The notes: generated by a model from the sequence alone, not told the origin. DNA of 64,000 bases from Myxococcota bacterium (GCA_023150875.1 JAKLKC010000002.1:198846-262845); one strand, 5' to 3'; numbered from the stretch's first letter, positions 35,134 to 44,329 are shown. Translations and numbers: made by a program.

Positions 35134-36063
35134 CTACTTCTTGCCCTTGGACGCCTCGGTCTTCACCTCTTCGAGCTGCTTGGCGACGTCGATCACGTTG
35201 TCGGCGATGGCGAGGCGCTCCTTCTTGCCCGCGCACTCGCGGTAGCGCCGGATCTCCACGGTGCCGAGGCCGGCGTACTCGAACTTGTGGTGGTAGACCC
35301 AGCGGAGGTGGCCGTCCTTCTCCTCGGGGGTGACGGCGACGCCCTTCTCGACGGGGCGGTCGTCCCGGTAGAAGTCGAGGGAGTAGGTGCAGCCCTCCTG
35401 GCGGTCCGTCAGCGGGGACCAGACGGCGAAGTCCTCCTCCATCCGGTCGATCATGTACTGCTGGTACTCCGCGCCCTCGGCCTCGGCGGCCTTCCAGCTC
35501 TCGGCGGCGTCGAACATGCGGACCCGCTCGGTGGCGGTCTCGAAGCTGTACTCCCGGTCGTCGGGGATCTTCACGAAGACCTTGCTGCCCAGGTCGCTCT
35601 GCTTCCACCGCTCCTTGCCGTCGACGAAGGTGTCCCACCCGTCCCGCACCACGAGGCGGCACGAGGAGTCCACCTCGACCTTCACGTTGACCCGCAGGCG
35701 GTTGTTCACGCTGGTGTTGGTCTTCTTGTAGTTCTCCAGGGCCTCTCCCTCGTACTGGGGGGCCTCGACGTACTGCCACTTGCCCTCCGCGTCCTTCTCG
35801 CCGGTGAGCTGGACGCGGGTGAAGGTGGGCGAGCCCATGAGGAGGGTGAGCTTGCGGGTGCCGCCCTCCTCGAAGAAGCGGCCCCGGAAGAGCCACTGGG
35901 GCTTGAGCTGGCTCCCGAGGCCCTGGCCCCAGACGTACCCGCCCTCGAGCTTCTCGAGGTCGATGTCGCACTTGTTCTCGGCCTGGACCGGCTCCTTCGC
36001 GCCCCCGCAGCCCGCCAGCGCCACCACCGCCGCCACCATCCCGAACGTCCCGCGCAGCGTCAC
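35134..36063 (-). CDS. Lipoprotein of unknown function
   Basis: 309 residues from the GTG at 36063, with GGGAGG 8 nt upstream. The signal peptide ends VVALAGC. The mature protein is strongly charged and beta-rich (GGYVWGQGLGSQLKPQWLFR, LTLLMGSPTFTRVQLTG, LRVNVKVEVDSSCRLVV) with a Lys/Glu-rich helix near the end (VIDVAKQLEEVKTEASKGKK). I do not recognise a family. Lys content is higher than in most neighbours. The flanking intergenic regions on both sides hold CACAGAGA repeats. Confidence 0.75.
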   Translation of the reverse strand: MTLRGTFGMVAAVVALAGCGGAKEPVQAENKCDIDLEKLEGGYVWGQGLGSQLKPQWLFRGRFFEEGGTRKLTLLMGSPTFTRVQLTGEKDAEGKWQYVEAPQYEGEALENYKKTNTSVNNRLRVNVKVEVDSSCRLVVRDGWDTFVDGKERWKQSDLGSKVFVKIPDDREYSFETATERVRMFDAAESWKAAEAEGAEYQQYMIDRMEEDFAVWSPLTDRQEGCTYSLDFYRDDRPVEKGVAVTPEEKDGHLRWVYHHKFEYAGLGTVEIRRYRECAGKKERLAIADNVIDVAKQLEEVKTEASKGKK

Positions 36064-36284
36064 GACCCACCTCCCGTGCCGAGGGCCCCGAGGGGAGAGT
36101 CCCTGGGGCCCCGGCGCCTCCGCACCCATCACCACTCGGCGGGGCCCGTCCCTCCCGACGCCCCCCACCCGGCTGCGCAGGCCGCGCCGATGATAGCGCT
36201 ACGGCCGGAGCGGGACAAGGGCCCGCGCCACTCGCGGTTTCGGAAGAACGAGTCGGCTCGGGGCTTCGGAAGGATGCGGGGATT

Positions 36285-36460
36285 GAACCACAGAGACACA
36301 GAGAACACAGAGGAGGGCTCGGGGGGGGTGGGGGGTGGACTTCCGGGGCGAGGCCCTCCTCCCCAGCGCCCGTTCCTTGGTGGTCGGGCAAGCGCGGCCG
36401 CAAGCCTCCCCGCGGGTCACTCCCCTTCCGTCCTCTCCGTATCCTCTGTGTCTGTGGTTC
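36285..36460. repeat. 176-bp cassette bounded by inverted CACAGAGA-type repeats
   Basis: The left arm (36285-36315) reads GAACCACAGAGACACAGAGA and continues ACACAGAGGAG. The right arm (36433-36460), read in reverse complement, begins GAACCACAGACACAGAGGAT. The arms share about 25 of 31 positions with one small gap. The interior has no gene. The structure is like a small palindromic or MITE-like repeat; similar CACAGAGA elements are known as dispersed repeats in various environmental bacterial genomes. Confidence 0.55.
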
Positions 36461-36545
36461 GTTCCTTCGTTCCCTCCCAGTCCCCTTTGCCCTTCCTGCC
36501 CGAACTCGCAACGCTCCCTGCCCCCCCCAACCTCCCCACCCGGTC

Positions 36546-36551
36546 TAGAAT
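36546..36551 (+). promoter_or_regulatory. -10 box of the M28 peptidase gene, leaderless
   Basis: TAGAAT is followed by exactly 7 nt and the ATG at 36559. No Shine-Dalgarno sequence or good -35 box is visible. Confidence 0.4.
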
Positions 36552-36558
36552 CCCGCCC

Positions 36559-37821
36559 ATGCCCTGCTCCCCCGGCGCCCTCGCCCTCGCCACCCTCCTC
36601 GCCGTCCGGGCCCCACCCGCCCTCGCGGCCCCGGACGCGGCGGCCCTGGCGGCGGCGGTGGACGAGGAGGAGCTGAGGATGACCGTGGAGGAGCTGACGG
36701 GGGTCCTCCCCGTGGACGGGGCCGTCGGGGAGGTGAGGCTGCTGAGCCGGGACGTCCACGATCCCCGCGTCGCCGACGCCGCGGAGTACGTCCGGGGGCG
36801 GTTCCGGGACCTGGGCCTCGACGTGTCCTCCCACGGGTTCTCCTGCCAGGGGATCGACGGCCTGGAGAACGTGGTGGCGGAGGTCCCCGGCGCGGGCGAG
36901 GGGCCGCCGATCCTCCTGTCGGCCCACTACGACAGCATCGGCAGCCTCACCGAGGGGGGATGGGACCCGCTGGTGGACCCCGCGCCGGGGGCCGACGACG
37001 ACGCCTCGGGAGTGGCGCTGCTGGTGGAGGTCGCCCGGGTGCTCGGGGACGCGCCCCTCGCCGCGCCGGTGCGCCTCGTCGCCTTCTCGTGCGAAGAGTA
37101 CGGCCTCGCCGGAAGCACCGCATACGCCGCGGACCTCGCCGGGCGAGGCGAGGATCTGGCGGGGATGGTCTCCTTCGACCCCGTCGGGTACAACGCCTGG
37201 GACGCCTCGGGGGAGGCCCCCTGGCTGTGGGCGAGCCACGACGACCGCTCCGCGGAGCTGGCGGCCCGGTGGGCGGAGCTGGCGGCGGCGGGGATCCCGG
37301 GGTACGCGCCCGTGGCGGTCCACGAGGACCTCATCGGCGGCGACGCGCGCTCCGACCACCACCCGTTCCAGGAGCGGGGCTACGCCGCCATCCATGGGGG
37401 CGGCTTCCCCCAGCCCCCCGCCTACCACACCACCTCCGACACCGTCGACGTCGTCGACTTCGCCTACCTGGCCGCCTTCACCCGCTCCGCCGTGCTCCTG
37501 GCCGCCGACCTCGCCGGCCTGGTGGAGCCGGCAGCGGACGAGGCCCCGGACGAGGCCCCCGGCGCCGGGTGCGCGTGCCGGAGCGGGCCAGGAGCAGGCG
37601 CGCCCCCGGGGCTCTTCTCGTGGCTGGCCGGCCTCGCGGCCGTGGCCGCCGCCTCGGGGCGGAGGCGGTGGGCCGCACCGCGGGTCAGACCCGGACCTCC
37701 CGCCGGCCTCCCGTCCTCTCGACCCCCGGAGCCAGCGAGAACACGACCACCAGGATCCCCACGATCACGTCGTTCCAGGTGGCCCGGGCGAACGCGTAGC
37801 CGATCACCCAGGGGGCGATGA
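36559..37821 (+). CDS. Secreted M28-family zinc aminopeptidase with MYXO-CTERM-like tail
   Basis: 420 residues. The signal peptide ends PPALA. The M28 metal ligands are in order: SAHYDS (His, Asp), GADDDASG (bridging Asp), SCEEYGLAGS (Glu-Glu), MVSFDPVGYN (Asp) and YHTTSDT (His). The expected reaction is removal of N-terminal amino acids from peptides, outside the cytoplasm. A Pro/Glu linker, GCACR, a hydrophobic stretch and RRRW form the sorting tail near residue 372. About 45 Arg/Pro-rich residues continue past that tail and overlap the opposite-strand SPW gene by 137 bp, which suggests the natural stop was lost. Confidence 0.88.
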   Translation: MPCSPGALALATLLAVRAPPALAAPDAAALAAAVDEEELRMTVEELTGVLPVDGAVGEVRLLSRDVHDPRVADAAEYVRGRFRDLGLDVSSHGFSCQGIDGLENVVAEVPGAGEGPPILLSAHYDSIGSLTEGGWDPLVDPAPGADDDASGVALLVEVARVLGDAPLAAPVRLVAFSCEEYGLAGSTAYAADLAGRGEDLAGMVSFDPVGYNAWDASGEAPWLWASHDDRSAELAARWAELAAAGIPGYAPVAVHEDLIGGDARSDHHPFQERGYAAIHGGGFPQPPAYHTTSDTVDVVDFAYLAAFTRSAVLLAADLAGLVEPAADEAPDEAPGAGCACRSGPGAGAPPGLFSWLAGLAAVAAASGRRRWAAPRVRPGPPAGLPSSRPPEPARTRPPGSPRSRRSRWPGRTRSRSPRGR

Positions 37822-38041
37822 TCAGCCAGGCGCCCAGGGCGGTGTTGAGCCAGCGGACCTCGGGGGCGTAGGACGCCGCGAAGGCGATGGCGATCACGGC
37901 GATCCCCACCAGGACGTCGTTCCAGGTCGCGGCGACCCCGGGGTAGCCCAGGATGAAGGGCGCCAGGATCAGCCAGGCGCCGAGGAGGATGCTCGGCCAG
38001 CGGATGGGGCTGGCGGACGTCTCGATGTCGTCGCGAGTCAT
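37685..38041 (-). CDS. SPW-repeat membrane protein
   Basis: 118 residues with GGAGG 6 nt before the ATG. Two copies of the SPW module (Ser/Ala-Pro-Trp) are visible: RWPSILLGAWLILAPFILGY ... ATWNDVLVGIAV and RWLNTALGAWLIIAPWVIGY ... ATWNDVIVGILV, giving four membrane segments. The function of the family is unknown. The coding end is overlapped by the extended M28 gene on the other strand. Confidence 0.88.
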   Translation of the reverse strand: MTRDDIETSASPIRWPSILLGAWLILAPFILGYPGVAATWNDVLVGIAVIAIAFAASYAPEVRWLNTALGAWLIIAPWVIGYAFARATWNDVIVGILVVVFSLAPGVERTGGRREVRV

Positions 38042-38289
38042 TGGGACCTCCCGGGCGCGCGGCGGTGTCCCCCGCGGGTCGCCTCGCGCCCCGGGGGCGT
38101 GGGGCTGCAACGGGCACGCCACCGCTCCCCGGAGCCCCGGGCGCGGAGCGGCGGGGAATTCGTGGTGGCGATGGGGCACTCGGACCGGCTATAGACGGAG
38201 GAGGGAGCGGTCTCGCCTGCCCGCTCCCTCCCCATGGGCCACCCCCAGGGCCCTCCCCCGACCCCGATCCCCCTACCGCGAGAGAACCG

Positions 38290-41200
38290 ATGCCGTTGCC
38301 GCGCCCGAGGCCGTTTCCCCGAGCGACCGTCCCCCTCTCCCTGTCCCTGCTGCTGGCCCTGGCCGCCGCCTCCGGGTGCGGCACCGCCGGCTCCCAGGAG
38401 ACCCCCGCCGCCGAGTCGACGCCGCTCCGCTTCGACGTCCGGACCTTCGACCCCCTGGCGGCCCCCTTCGACCCAGAGCCCGACCTGACCGCCCGCCTGC
38501 CGGAGTCGGGGCGGGCCTATGCCGTCCTCCAGTTCGGCGGCCCGGTCCGGACGGAGTGGAAGCGCCACATCTCGACCCTCGGGGTGCGCTTCCACGGGTA
38601 CGTCCCCGATCGCGCCTTCGTGGTCGGCCTCGACGCCGGCCGCCTGGACGAGCTCCGGGCCCTCCCCTACGTGCGGTGGATCGGCCCCTACCACCCCGCG
38701 TACAAGCTCGGCACCAGCCTCGGGACCGTCCCCCTCCACCCCGAGGTCGCCCACGGGGATCCCCGCCACGTGCTGGACATCGACCTCTTCCTGGGCGAGG
38801 ACGCCCGGGGCACCGCCGACGTCATCGAGTCCATCGGCGCCGAGGTCGGCTTCGTCGTCGAGAACGCCTTCCAGGCCCGGATCCGGGTGAAGGCGACGCT
38901 GGAGCAGGCCCGGGAGATCGCCTCCCTGGAGGCGGTCCGCTACGTCGAGGAGCGCTCCGGGATCGTGATGCGGAACGACACCGTCGCTACCGCCGTCCAG
39001 TCCGACACCACCACCGACAGCCCGGTGTGGGACGCGGGGATCCACGGCGAGGGCCAGGTGGTGGGGGTGATCGACGGCGCCGTCGACGTGGACCACTGCT
39101 TCTTCGACGACACCGAGGCCGTCGGGCCCACCCACCGCAAGGTCGTCGGCTGGTATCCCGATGCCGCTCCCGGGGCGTACACCGACTCCCACGGGAGCCA
39201 CGTCGCCGGCACCATCGCCGGCGAGGACCTCACGGGGGTGAGCGACAGCCACAACGGCGTGGCGTGGGCCGCCAAGCTCTCCGTCGGCGACGTCGACGAC
39301 ATCGCGGGGTGGAACAACACCCCCTCCACCCTCTTCGAGTACCTGGAGGCGGCGTGGCTCGACGGAGCCCGCGTCCACACCAACTCCTGGGGCGAGGACT
39401 ACCGCACCGACTACACCACCTTCGCCCGGGAGGCGGACCTCTACACCTGGACCTACGAGGACGCCATGGTGGCGTTCGCGGTGTCCAACACCAGCCGCCT
39501 CTACACCCCCGAGAACGGCCGGAACGTGCTGGCCGTCGGCGCCACCCAGGCCGCGCCCAGCACCGACACCCACTACTCCGGAGGCACCGGGCCCACCGTC
39601 GACGGCCGCCGCAAGCCCGAGGTCTACGCCCCGGGCAACCAGACCACCTCGACCAACGACGACACCACCTGCGGCACGACCAACATGGGGGGCACCTCCA
39701 TGGCCGCCCCCGCCGTCGCGGGTGCCGCGGCCCTGGTGCGGCAGTACTTCGCCGAGGGCTGGTACCCCCAGGGCTCCCCCGACCCCGCCCGGGCCTTCGA
39801 GCCGTCGGGGGCGCTGCTGCGGGGTGCCATGGCCCACTCCGGCCGGAACATGACCGGCGTGTCGGGCTACCCCAGCGACAAGGAGGGGTGGGGGAAGATC
39901 GTCATCGACGACGTCCTGCACTTCCCCGGCGACGCGCGCCGCCTCTGGGTCCGGGACGTCCGCCACGCCGCGGGGCTGGAGACGGGCGAGGTCGCCGAGT
40001 ATTCCGTCGAGGTGCTCTCCGGCGGCCAGCCCCTGCGGGTCTCGCTGGTCTGGACCGACGCGTACGGCACCCCGGGCGCCAACCCCGCCCTGGTGGACGA
40101 CCTGGACCTGGAGGTGGTCGCCCCCGAGGGGACCTACAAGGGCAACGTGATCGATGCCGCCAGCGGCGAGTCCACCCTCGGCGGCAGCGCCGACGGCGTC
40201 AACAACATGGAGCACGTGATCGTCGATCCCCCGACCGCCGGCACCTACACCATCCGGGTGCGGGGCACCGACGTCCCCGAGGGGCCCCAGGGATATGCCG
40301 TCATCGTGACCGGCGACGTGCCCGAGGACGGCGGCGAAGGCGGAGGCGACGAGGACCTCGACGCCGACGGCTTCACCCCCGCCGACGGCGACTGCGACGA
40401 CGGGAACGCCGCCGTGTTCCCCGGCGCCACCGAGGTCTGCAACGCCACCGACGACGACTGCGACGGCTCCGTGGACGAGGGGCTCCCGGCGGAGACCTTC
40501 TTCCTGGACCTCGACGGTGACGGGTTCGGCGACCCCCTCGCCCCCCTGGACTCCTGCGACGGCGCCCCCGCGGGATACGTCGCGGACTCCACCGACTGCG
40601 ACGACGCCGCGTCCACGATCAACCCCGGCGCGGTGGAGGTCTGCGGCGACGGCGTGGACCAGGACTGCGACGGCGCCGCCGACGAGGGCTGTCCCGCGGA
40701 GGCCTGCTCCGTCGCGCCCGTGTCCCCCGTGGACGGCGGAAACCTCAGCTCCGGCCGGGTCCGCTTCACCGGGGACTGCGTCGCCTACGTCCTCCAGGCG
40801 AGCACCGACGCCTCCTTCCCCGACTGGGCGACCCACTGGTACGGCCCCATCGCCGAGGCCGCCGACACCCAGACCTACACGGTCTCCAGCTCCCTGTGGA
40901 ACACCGACGGCCGGTACTTCACGGACGGCGGCTACTGGCGCCTGGTGGGGGTCGCGGCGGACGGGACCACCACCGAGTCCGAGGTCCGCTCCTTCTACAC
41001 CACCAAGACGCCCCTCGCCGACCTCGTCCCCAACGCCACCTGCTCCGCCTCCATCGTCGGCCCCCCCAACGGCAGCGTCTTCACCAACAGCCCGACCTGG
41101 CGCTGGAGTGGCAATTGCGCCGCCTACCGCCTGGAGGTGAGCGCCGACTCCGCCTTCCCCGCGGGGTCCACCTGGTACTACGGCCGCACCGCGGCGGCGA

Positions 41201-41334
41201 GCTACCGCTTCCCGAATACGACCTGGAACTCCATGAAGCCGGGGTTCGTGGGGGGTGGCTACTGGCGGGTCGTCGGCGGCGCCCTCGACGGGGCCCACCC
41301 GTCGACGACCTACTCCTTCTCCACCACTCCCTAG
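38290..41334 (+). CDS. Secreted subtilisin-like serine protease (S8) with MopE-type motifs
   Basis: 1014 residues. A lipoprotein-type signal ends LALAAASGC. The catalytic triad is Asp262 (GVIDGAVDVD), His301 (SHGSHVAGTIAG) and Ser470 (GGTSMAAPAVAG). A beta-sandwich after the protease (YSVEVLSGGQPLRVSLVWTD) ends near residue 675. Two MopE-type Cys/Asp metal-binding units follow: DGDCDDGNAAVFPGATEVCN ... DDDCDGSVDEG, and TDCDDAAS ... DQDCDGAADEG. Two related Cys-containing Fn3-like repeats close the protein, each with GGYWR. It is probably surface-anchored. There is a TATAGA box about 95 nt upstream. Confidence 0.92.
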   Translation: MPLPRPRPFPRATVPLSLSLLLALAAASGCGTAGSQETPAAESTPLRFDVRTFDPLAAPFDPEPDLTARLPESGRAYAVLQFGGPVRTEWKRHISTLGVRFHGYVPDRAFVVGLDAGRLDELRALPYVRWIGPYHPAYKLGTSLGTVPLHPEVAHGDPRHVLDIDLFLGEDARGTADVIESIGAEVGFVVENAFQARIRVKATLEQAREIASLEAVRYVEERSGIVMRNDTVATAVQSDTTTDSPVWDAGIHGEGQVVGVIDGAVDVDHCFFDDTEAVGPTHRKVVGWYPDAAPGAYTDSHGSHVAGTIAGEDLTGVSDSHNGVAWAAKLSVGDVDDIAGWNNTPSTLFEYLEAAWLDGARVHTNSWGEDYRTDYTTFAREADLYTWTYEDAMVAFAVSNTSRLYTPENGRNVLAVGATQAAPSTDTHYSGGTGPTVDGRRKPEVYAPGNQTTSTNDDTTCGTTNMGGTSMAAPAVAGAAALVRQYFAEGWYPQGSPDPARAFEPSGALLRGAMAHSGRNMTGVSGYPSDKEGWGKIVIDDVLHFPGDARRLWVRDVRHAAGLETGEVAEYSVEVLSGGQPLRVSLVWTDAYGTPGANPALVDDLDLEVVAPEGTYKGNVIDAASGESTLGGSADGVNNMEHVIVDPPTAGTYTIRVRGTDVPEGPQGYAVIVTGDVPEDGGEGGGDEDLDADGFTPADGDCDDGNAAVFPGATEVCNATDDDCDGSVDEGLPAETFFLDLDGDGFGDPLAPLDSCDGAPAGYVADSTDCDDAASTINPGAVEVCGDGVDQDCDGAADEGCPAEACSVAPVSPVDGGNLSSGRVRFTGDCVAYVLQASTDASFPDWATHWYGPIAEAADTQTYTVSSSLWNTDGRYFTDGGYWRLVGVAADGTTTESEVRSFYTTKTPLADLVPNATCSASIVGPPNGSVFTNSPTWRWSGNCAAYRLEVSADSAFPAGSTWYYGRTAAASYRFPNTTWNSMKPGFVGGGYWRVVGGALDGAHPSTTYSFSTTP

Positions 41335-41354
41335 ATCCCGCGCCCGTCCCCCCC

Positions 41355-43226
41355 CTAGATCGTCAGGACGATCCCCCCGCACCCCAGGAACACCGGCCGG
41401 CCGTCCACGACTCCCGCGATCCCCCCGATCTCCACCCCGGGGGCCCGCTCCTTGCCGGGCCGGACGATCAGCAGCAGCTCCGCGCCCCCGCCGACCCCCG
41501 GCACGTCCGACGTGGGGTTCCACGCCCCCATCAGGAACACCCCCCGCACCACCGGGGCCACCACCCCGCGGAGCCCCACCCCGATCCGCCCCAGGGGGAT
41601 CCAGCGCGCCGCGTCCTCGCTGTCCCGCCGCCACGCCGCCAGGAAGCCGCCCCCGACGTGGAGCGGCGTGCGCGCCACGTGCCCCCACACTCCGACGTCT
41701 GCGGTCCCGAACCCGGCCAGGCCGAACCGCAAGTACCCGCCTCGCAACGAGATCCACAGTCGATCCGCCCGCGGGACCGGGGCGTCGGACGGGGCCTCCC
41801 GCCCGGGGGCCCCGGGGGCGCCGCCCCGTGCCTCGGCCGCCCGGGCCGACCCCGGCAGGGCCAGGAGGAGCAGCGCCACCACCCACGGGGCCCCCCGCGC
41901 CGCCCACCCGCCGCGGCCCGGGCGCCGCCTCCAGCTCCGGGCCCAGAGGCAGGCGACCCCGAGCGGCAGGGCCAGCCCGCCCGGGCCTCCCGCGCCCCCC
42001 GACGCGCAGTACAGGCCCTCCAGGTCCGGGTAGGGGCACTCGTCCTCGGGGTCGTCCACCCACCCGTCGCAGTCGTTGTCCCGGGAGTCGTCGCAGACCT
42101 CGGTCAGGCCGTGGGCGGCCAGGGCGTCCCGGTCGTCGCAGTCCTCGCCGAAGGGGTCGCCGTCCCCGTCCAGGTCCCAGTAGACGGACTCCGGCCCCCC
42201 GAACGGCCCGATGTCCGCCCGGGTGCCGTCGGGATCCCCCTCGTTGGGGTCCCCGGTGTTGGCCAGCCCCGAGCGGCCCTTCAGCCGCATGTCCAGGCCG
42301 TCGCAAGACCGCTCCAGGAAGTGCACCTCGACGAAGTCGGGAGCGACGTCCAGGTCGCTGCCGTTGGGGTCGCAGGTGGACAGGCCGCCGATCTCGTACC
42401 AGTCGTTCCACCCCGAACCGCCGGGTGGCAATGCGCACGACAGGCCCGCCTCGGACCACCCCACCGCGTTCATCGCCACCCGCGCCGTGGCCGATCCCTC
42501 CTGGAGCTCCACCCCCGCCACCCCCGCGAAGACCACGCCGTTGTGGGCGATCTCCCCCGCGAAGCCCTCCCCGGCCCGCACGCCGATGCGGCAGTCGCAG
42601 ACCTGGTTGTTCCAGGCCCCCGCGCCGCCGTCCTCCAGGAGGATCCCGGCGCCGTCCACCCCGGTGACGAGGTTGGCGACCACCCGGGCCTCCCCGGCGA
42701 CGGCGATCCCCGCCTTCGCCGCCCCGGAGACCGCGTTGGCGACCACGTGAGAGGCGCCGCCGAAGACCCGGATCCCGTGGTCGCCGGTGGTCCGCACGTC
42801 GTTGTGGCGGATGTCGAAGACGTGCTCCGGCCCCGTGCCGCCGATGGCCCGCACCCCGTCCCCCGAGCCCCGCAGGGTGAAGCCCGAGACGGTGCCCCCG
42901 GGCTGGATCCGCACCGCGAAGTCCGCCCCCCCGGACTCGATGGTCGTCACCGACGCCCCGTCCCGGGACCGGAGGACCACCGGGGGAAGGGGGAACCCTC
43001 CGTCGGACTCGGGGAGCGTGGGATCGCCGTAGGCGAGGTCCACCGCCCCCTGGTACGTCCCCGGGGCGACCACCACCTCGTCCCCGGGCGCCGCCGCGGC
43101 GACCGCCGAGGCGATGTCGAGGTAGGGGCCCTGCTCGGGATCCACGGTCAGCGTCGCCGCCCGGGCGGGGCCGCCCGCGGCCAGCATGGTCAGGACGACG
43201 AGAACCGACGACCGGCCTTGGGCCAT
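41355..43226 (-). CDS. Beta-helix surface protein in frame with a second exported protein
   Basis: 623 residues. A signal peptide (ending GGPARA) precedes a right-handed parallel beta-helix (VVVAPGTYQGAVDLAYGD, VSGFTLRGSGDGVRAIGG, IRHNDVRTTGDHGIRVFGG). Next is a MopE-like unit (GEDCDDRDALAAHGLTEVCD, DNDCDGWVDDPEDEC). Around residue 410 comes a MYXO-CTERM-like tail: YCASGGAGG, hydrophobic residues, WRRRPGRGG. Normally the protein would stop there. Instead the frame continues into a second signal-peptide-like stretch (WVVALLLLALPGSARA) and about 190 residues of Gly-rich beta-strands like a small outer-membrane barrel (LWISLRGGYLRFGLAGFG). Either the genes have fused, or a second start (for example a GTG at VVALLLL) is used. 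Confidence 0.75.
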   Translation of the reverse strand: MAQGRSSVLVVLTMLAAGGPARAATLTVDPEQGPYLDIASAVAAAAPGDEVVVAPGTYQGAVDLAYGDPTLPESDGGFPLPPVVLRSRDGASVTTIESGGADFAVRIQPGGTVSGFTLRGSGDGVRAIGGTGPEHVFDIRHNDVRTTGDHGIRVFGGASHVVANAVSGAAKAGIAVAGEARVVANLVTGVDGAGILLEDGGAGAWNNQVCDCRIGVRAGEGFAGEIAHNGVVFAGVAGVELQEGSATARVAMNAVGWSEAGLSCALPPGGSGWNDWYEIGGLSTCDPNGSDLDVAPDFVEVHFLERSCDGLDMRLKGRSGLANTGDPNEGDPDGTRADIGPFGGPESVYWDLDGDGDPFGEDCDDRDALAAHGLTEVCDDSRDNDCDGWVDDPEDECPYPDLEGLYCASGGAGGPGGLALPLGVACLWARSWRRRPGRGGWAARGAPWVVALLLLALPGSARAAEARGGAPGAPGREAPSDAPVPRADRLWISLRGGYLRFGLAGFGTADVGVWGHVARTPLHVGGGFLAAWRRDSEDAARWIPLGRIGVGLRGVVAPVVRGVFLMGAWNPTSDVPGVGGGAELLLIVRPGKERAPGVEIGGIAGVVDGRPVFLGCGGIVLTI

Positions 43227-43290
43227 GCTCCGCGCTCCACACTTCCCCTCGGCCCATGCTAGCCCAAGTGGGGGCGGAGGGCGCGGATGC

Positions 43291-43911
43291 TCAGCGGCGA
43301 CGCTCCAGCGCGGAGGCCAGGAAGTCCCTGCGGACCTCGGGATCGTCGCGGAAGACCCCGGTGAAGCTGGTGCTCACGATCTCGCAGGGGCGTTTGACGC
43401 CCCGGGCGATCACGCACATCGGCGCCGCTTGCACGACGCAGGCCGCGCCCCGGGGGGCCAGCACCCGGTCCAGGACGGCGGTGACGTCCCGGGTCAGCCA
43501 CTCCTGGAGGGTCAGGCGATGGGCCAGGGCGTCCAGCAGCCGCACCACCCCCGAGAAGCCCACGGCGAGTCGGCCCGGGACGTACCCGATGTGGGCGGTG
43601 CCCCGGTAGGGCATGAGGTGGTGGGGGCAGGACGAGAAGAACTCGATGTCCGAGACCACCACCATCTGTCCCCCCTCGTCGGGGAAGGGCTCCCCGAGGG
43701 CCGCCTCGGGGTCCAGGCGGTATCCCCCCAGCAGGTCCCGGCTCCACGCCTCGGCGACCCTCCGGGCGGTCTCCCTCAGGTGGGGCTCCGCGTCCACGGG
43801 GAAGCCCGCCCCCCGGAGCAGGGCCTCCACCCCCAGGCGCATCGCCGCCTCGTCCGGGGGCGCGTCGGGCCGGATCCTGCCCTCGATGGGCGGGTGCCCG
43901 TCCCCGCTCAC
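43291..43911 (-). CDS. folE: GTP cyclohydrolase I
   Basis: Converts GTP to 7,8-dihydroneopterin triphosphate for folate and 7-deazaguanine synthesis. 206 residues from the GTG at 43911, which overlaps the queD stop (GTGA). The zinc and active-site pattern is SSCPHHLMPYRGTAHIGYVP, GFSGVVRLLDALAHRLTLQE and PMCVIARGVKRPCEIVSTSF. Cys and His ligands (CPHH, MC) are intact. Pairing with queD points to queuosine/preQ0 precursor supply as well as folate. Confidence 0.95.
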   Translation of the reverse strand: MSGDGHPPIEGRIRPDAPPDEAAMRLGVEALLRGAGFPVDAEPHLRETARRVAEAWSRDLLGGYRLDPEAALGEPFPDEGGQMVVVSDIEFFSSCPHHLMPYRGTAHIGYVPGRLAVGFSGVVRLLDALAHRLTLQEWLTRDVTAVLDRVLAPRGAACVVQAAPMCVIARGVKRPCEIVSTSFTGVFRDDPEVRRDFLASALERRR

Positions 43912-44285
43912 GGCGGGCCCGCCGCCCCGGGGACGGCCGCGGGAGCCGCGCGGGTGACCCAGTAGCGCTCGGTCTCGTAGAGGACCAGGCGCGCGAGCCC
44001 CGGCACCGCGGGGGCGAGCCGGTCCCAGGCCCAGGCGCAGATGTTCTCCGCCGTGGGGGTGTCGATGAAGTCGTTGAGGCAGGCGCCCCGCATGCGGGCG
44101 ACCGCCGCGCGCTCCACCGTCCCCTCCAGGTCCGCGAAGTCCATGACCATCCCGGTGAGGGGGTCGGGCTCGCCGGCCACCGTCACCACCAGCCGGTAGT
44201 TGTGGCCGTGCATGTTGAAGCACCGGCCACGGTGGAGGGGCAGCCGGTGGGCGGCGGCGAAGGTGAAGGAGACCGAGAGTTCCAT
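43908..44285 (-). CDS. queD: 6-carboxy-5,6,7,8-tetrahydropterin synthase (QueD/PTPS family)
   Basis: Turns dihydroneopterin triphosphate into 6-carboxytetrahydropterin on the way to preQ0. 125 residues. The zinc His triad is AAAHRL plus MHGHNY. The catalytic Cys is in RGRCFNMHGHNY, the QueD arrangement (CxxxHGH). FIDTPTAENICAWAWDRL holds the conserved TxE/N segment, and LVLYETERYWV the C-terminal Glu. It is translationally coupled to folE, which makes its substrate. Confidence 0.93.
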   Translation of the reverse strand: MELSVSFTFAAAHRLPLHRGRCFNMHGHNYRLVVTVAGEPDPLTGMVMDFADLEGTVERAAVARMRGACLNDFIDTPTAENICAWAWDRLAPAVPGLARLVLYETERYWVTRAAPAAVPGAAGPP

Positions 44286-44329
44286 CGCTGGGGGCGTCGG
44301 GGCGTCGCGTCCGGGGGCCTGGGGGGCGC

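Larger units (their letters stand above)
36064..36558. other. 495-bp non-coding region with an inverted-repeat cassette
   Basis: Between the divergent lipoprotein gene and the M28 peptidase gene. Apart from the repeat cassette (36285-36460) and the -10 box at 36546, no gene or RNA was recognised. The stretch 36470-36540 is unusually pyrimidine-rich on the plus strand. Confidence 0.5.
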
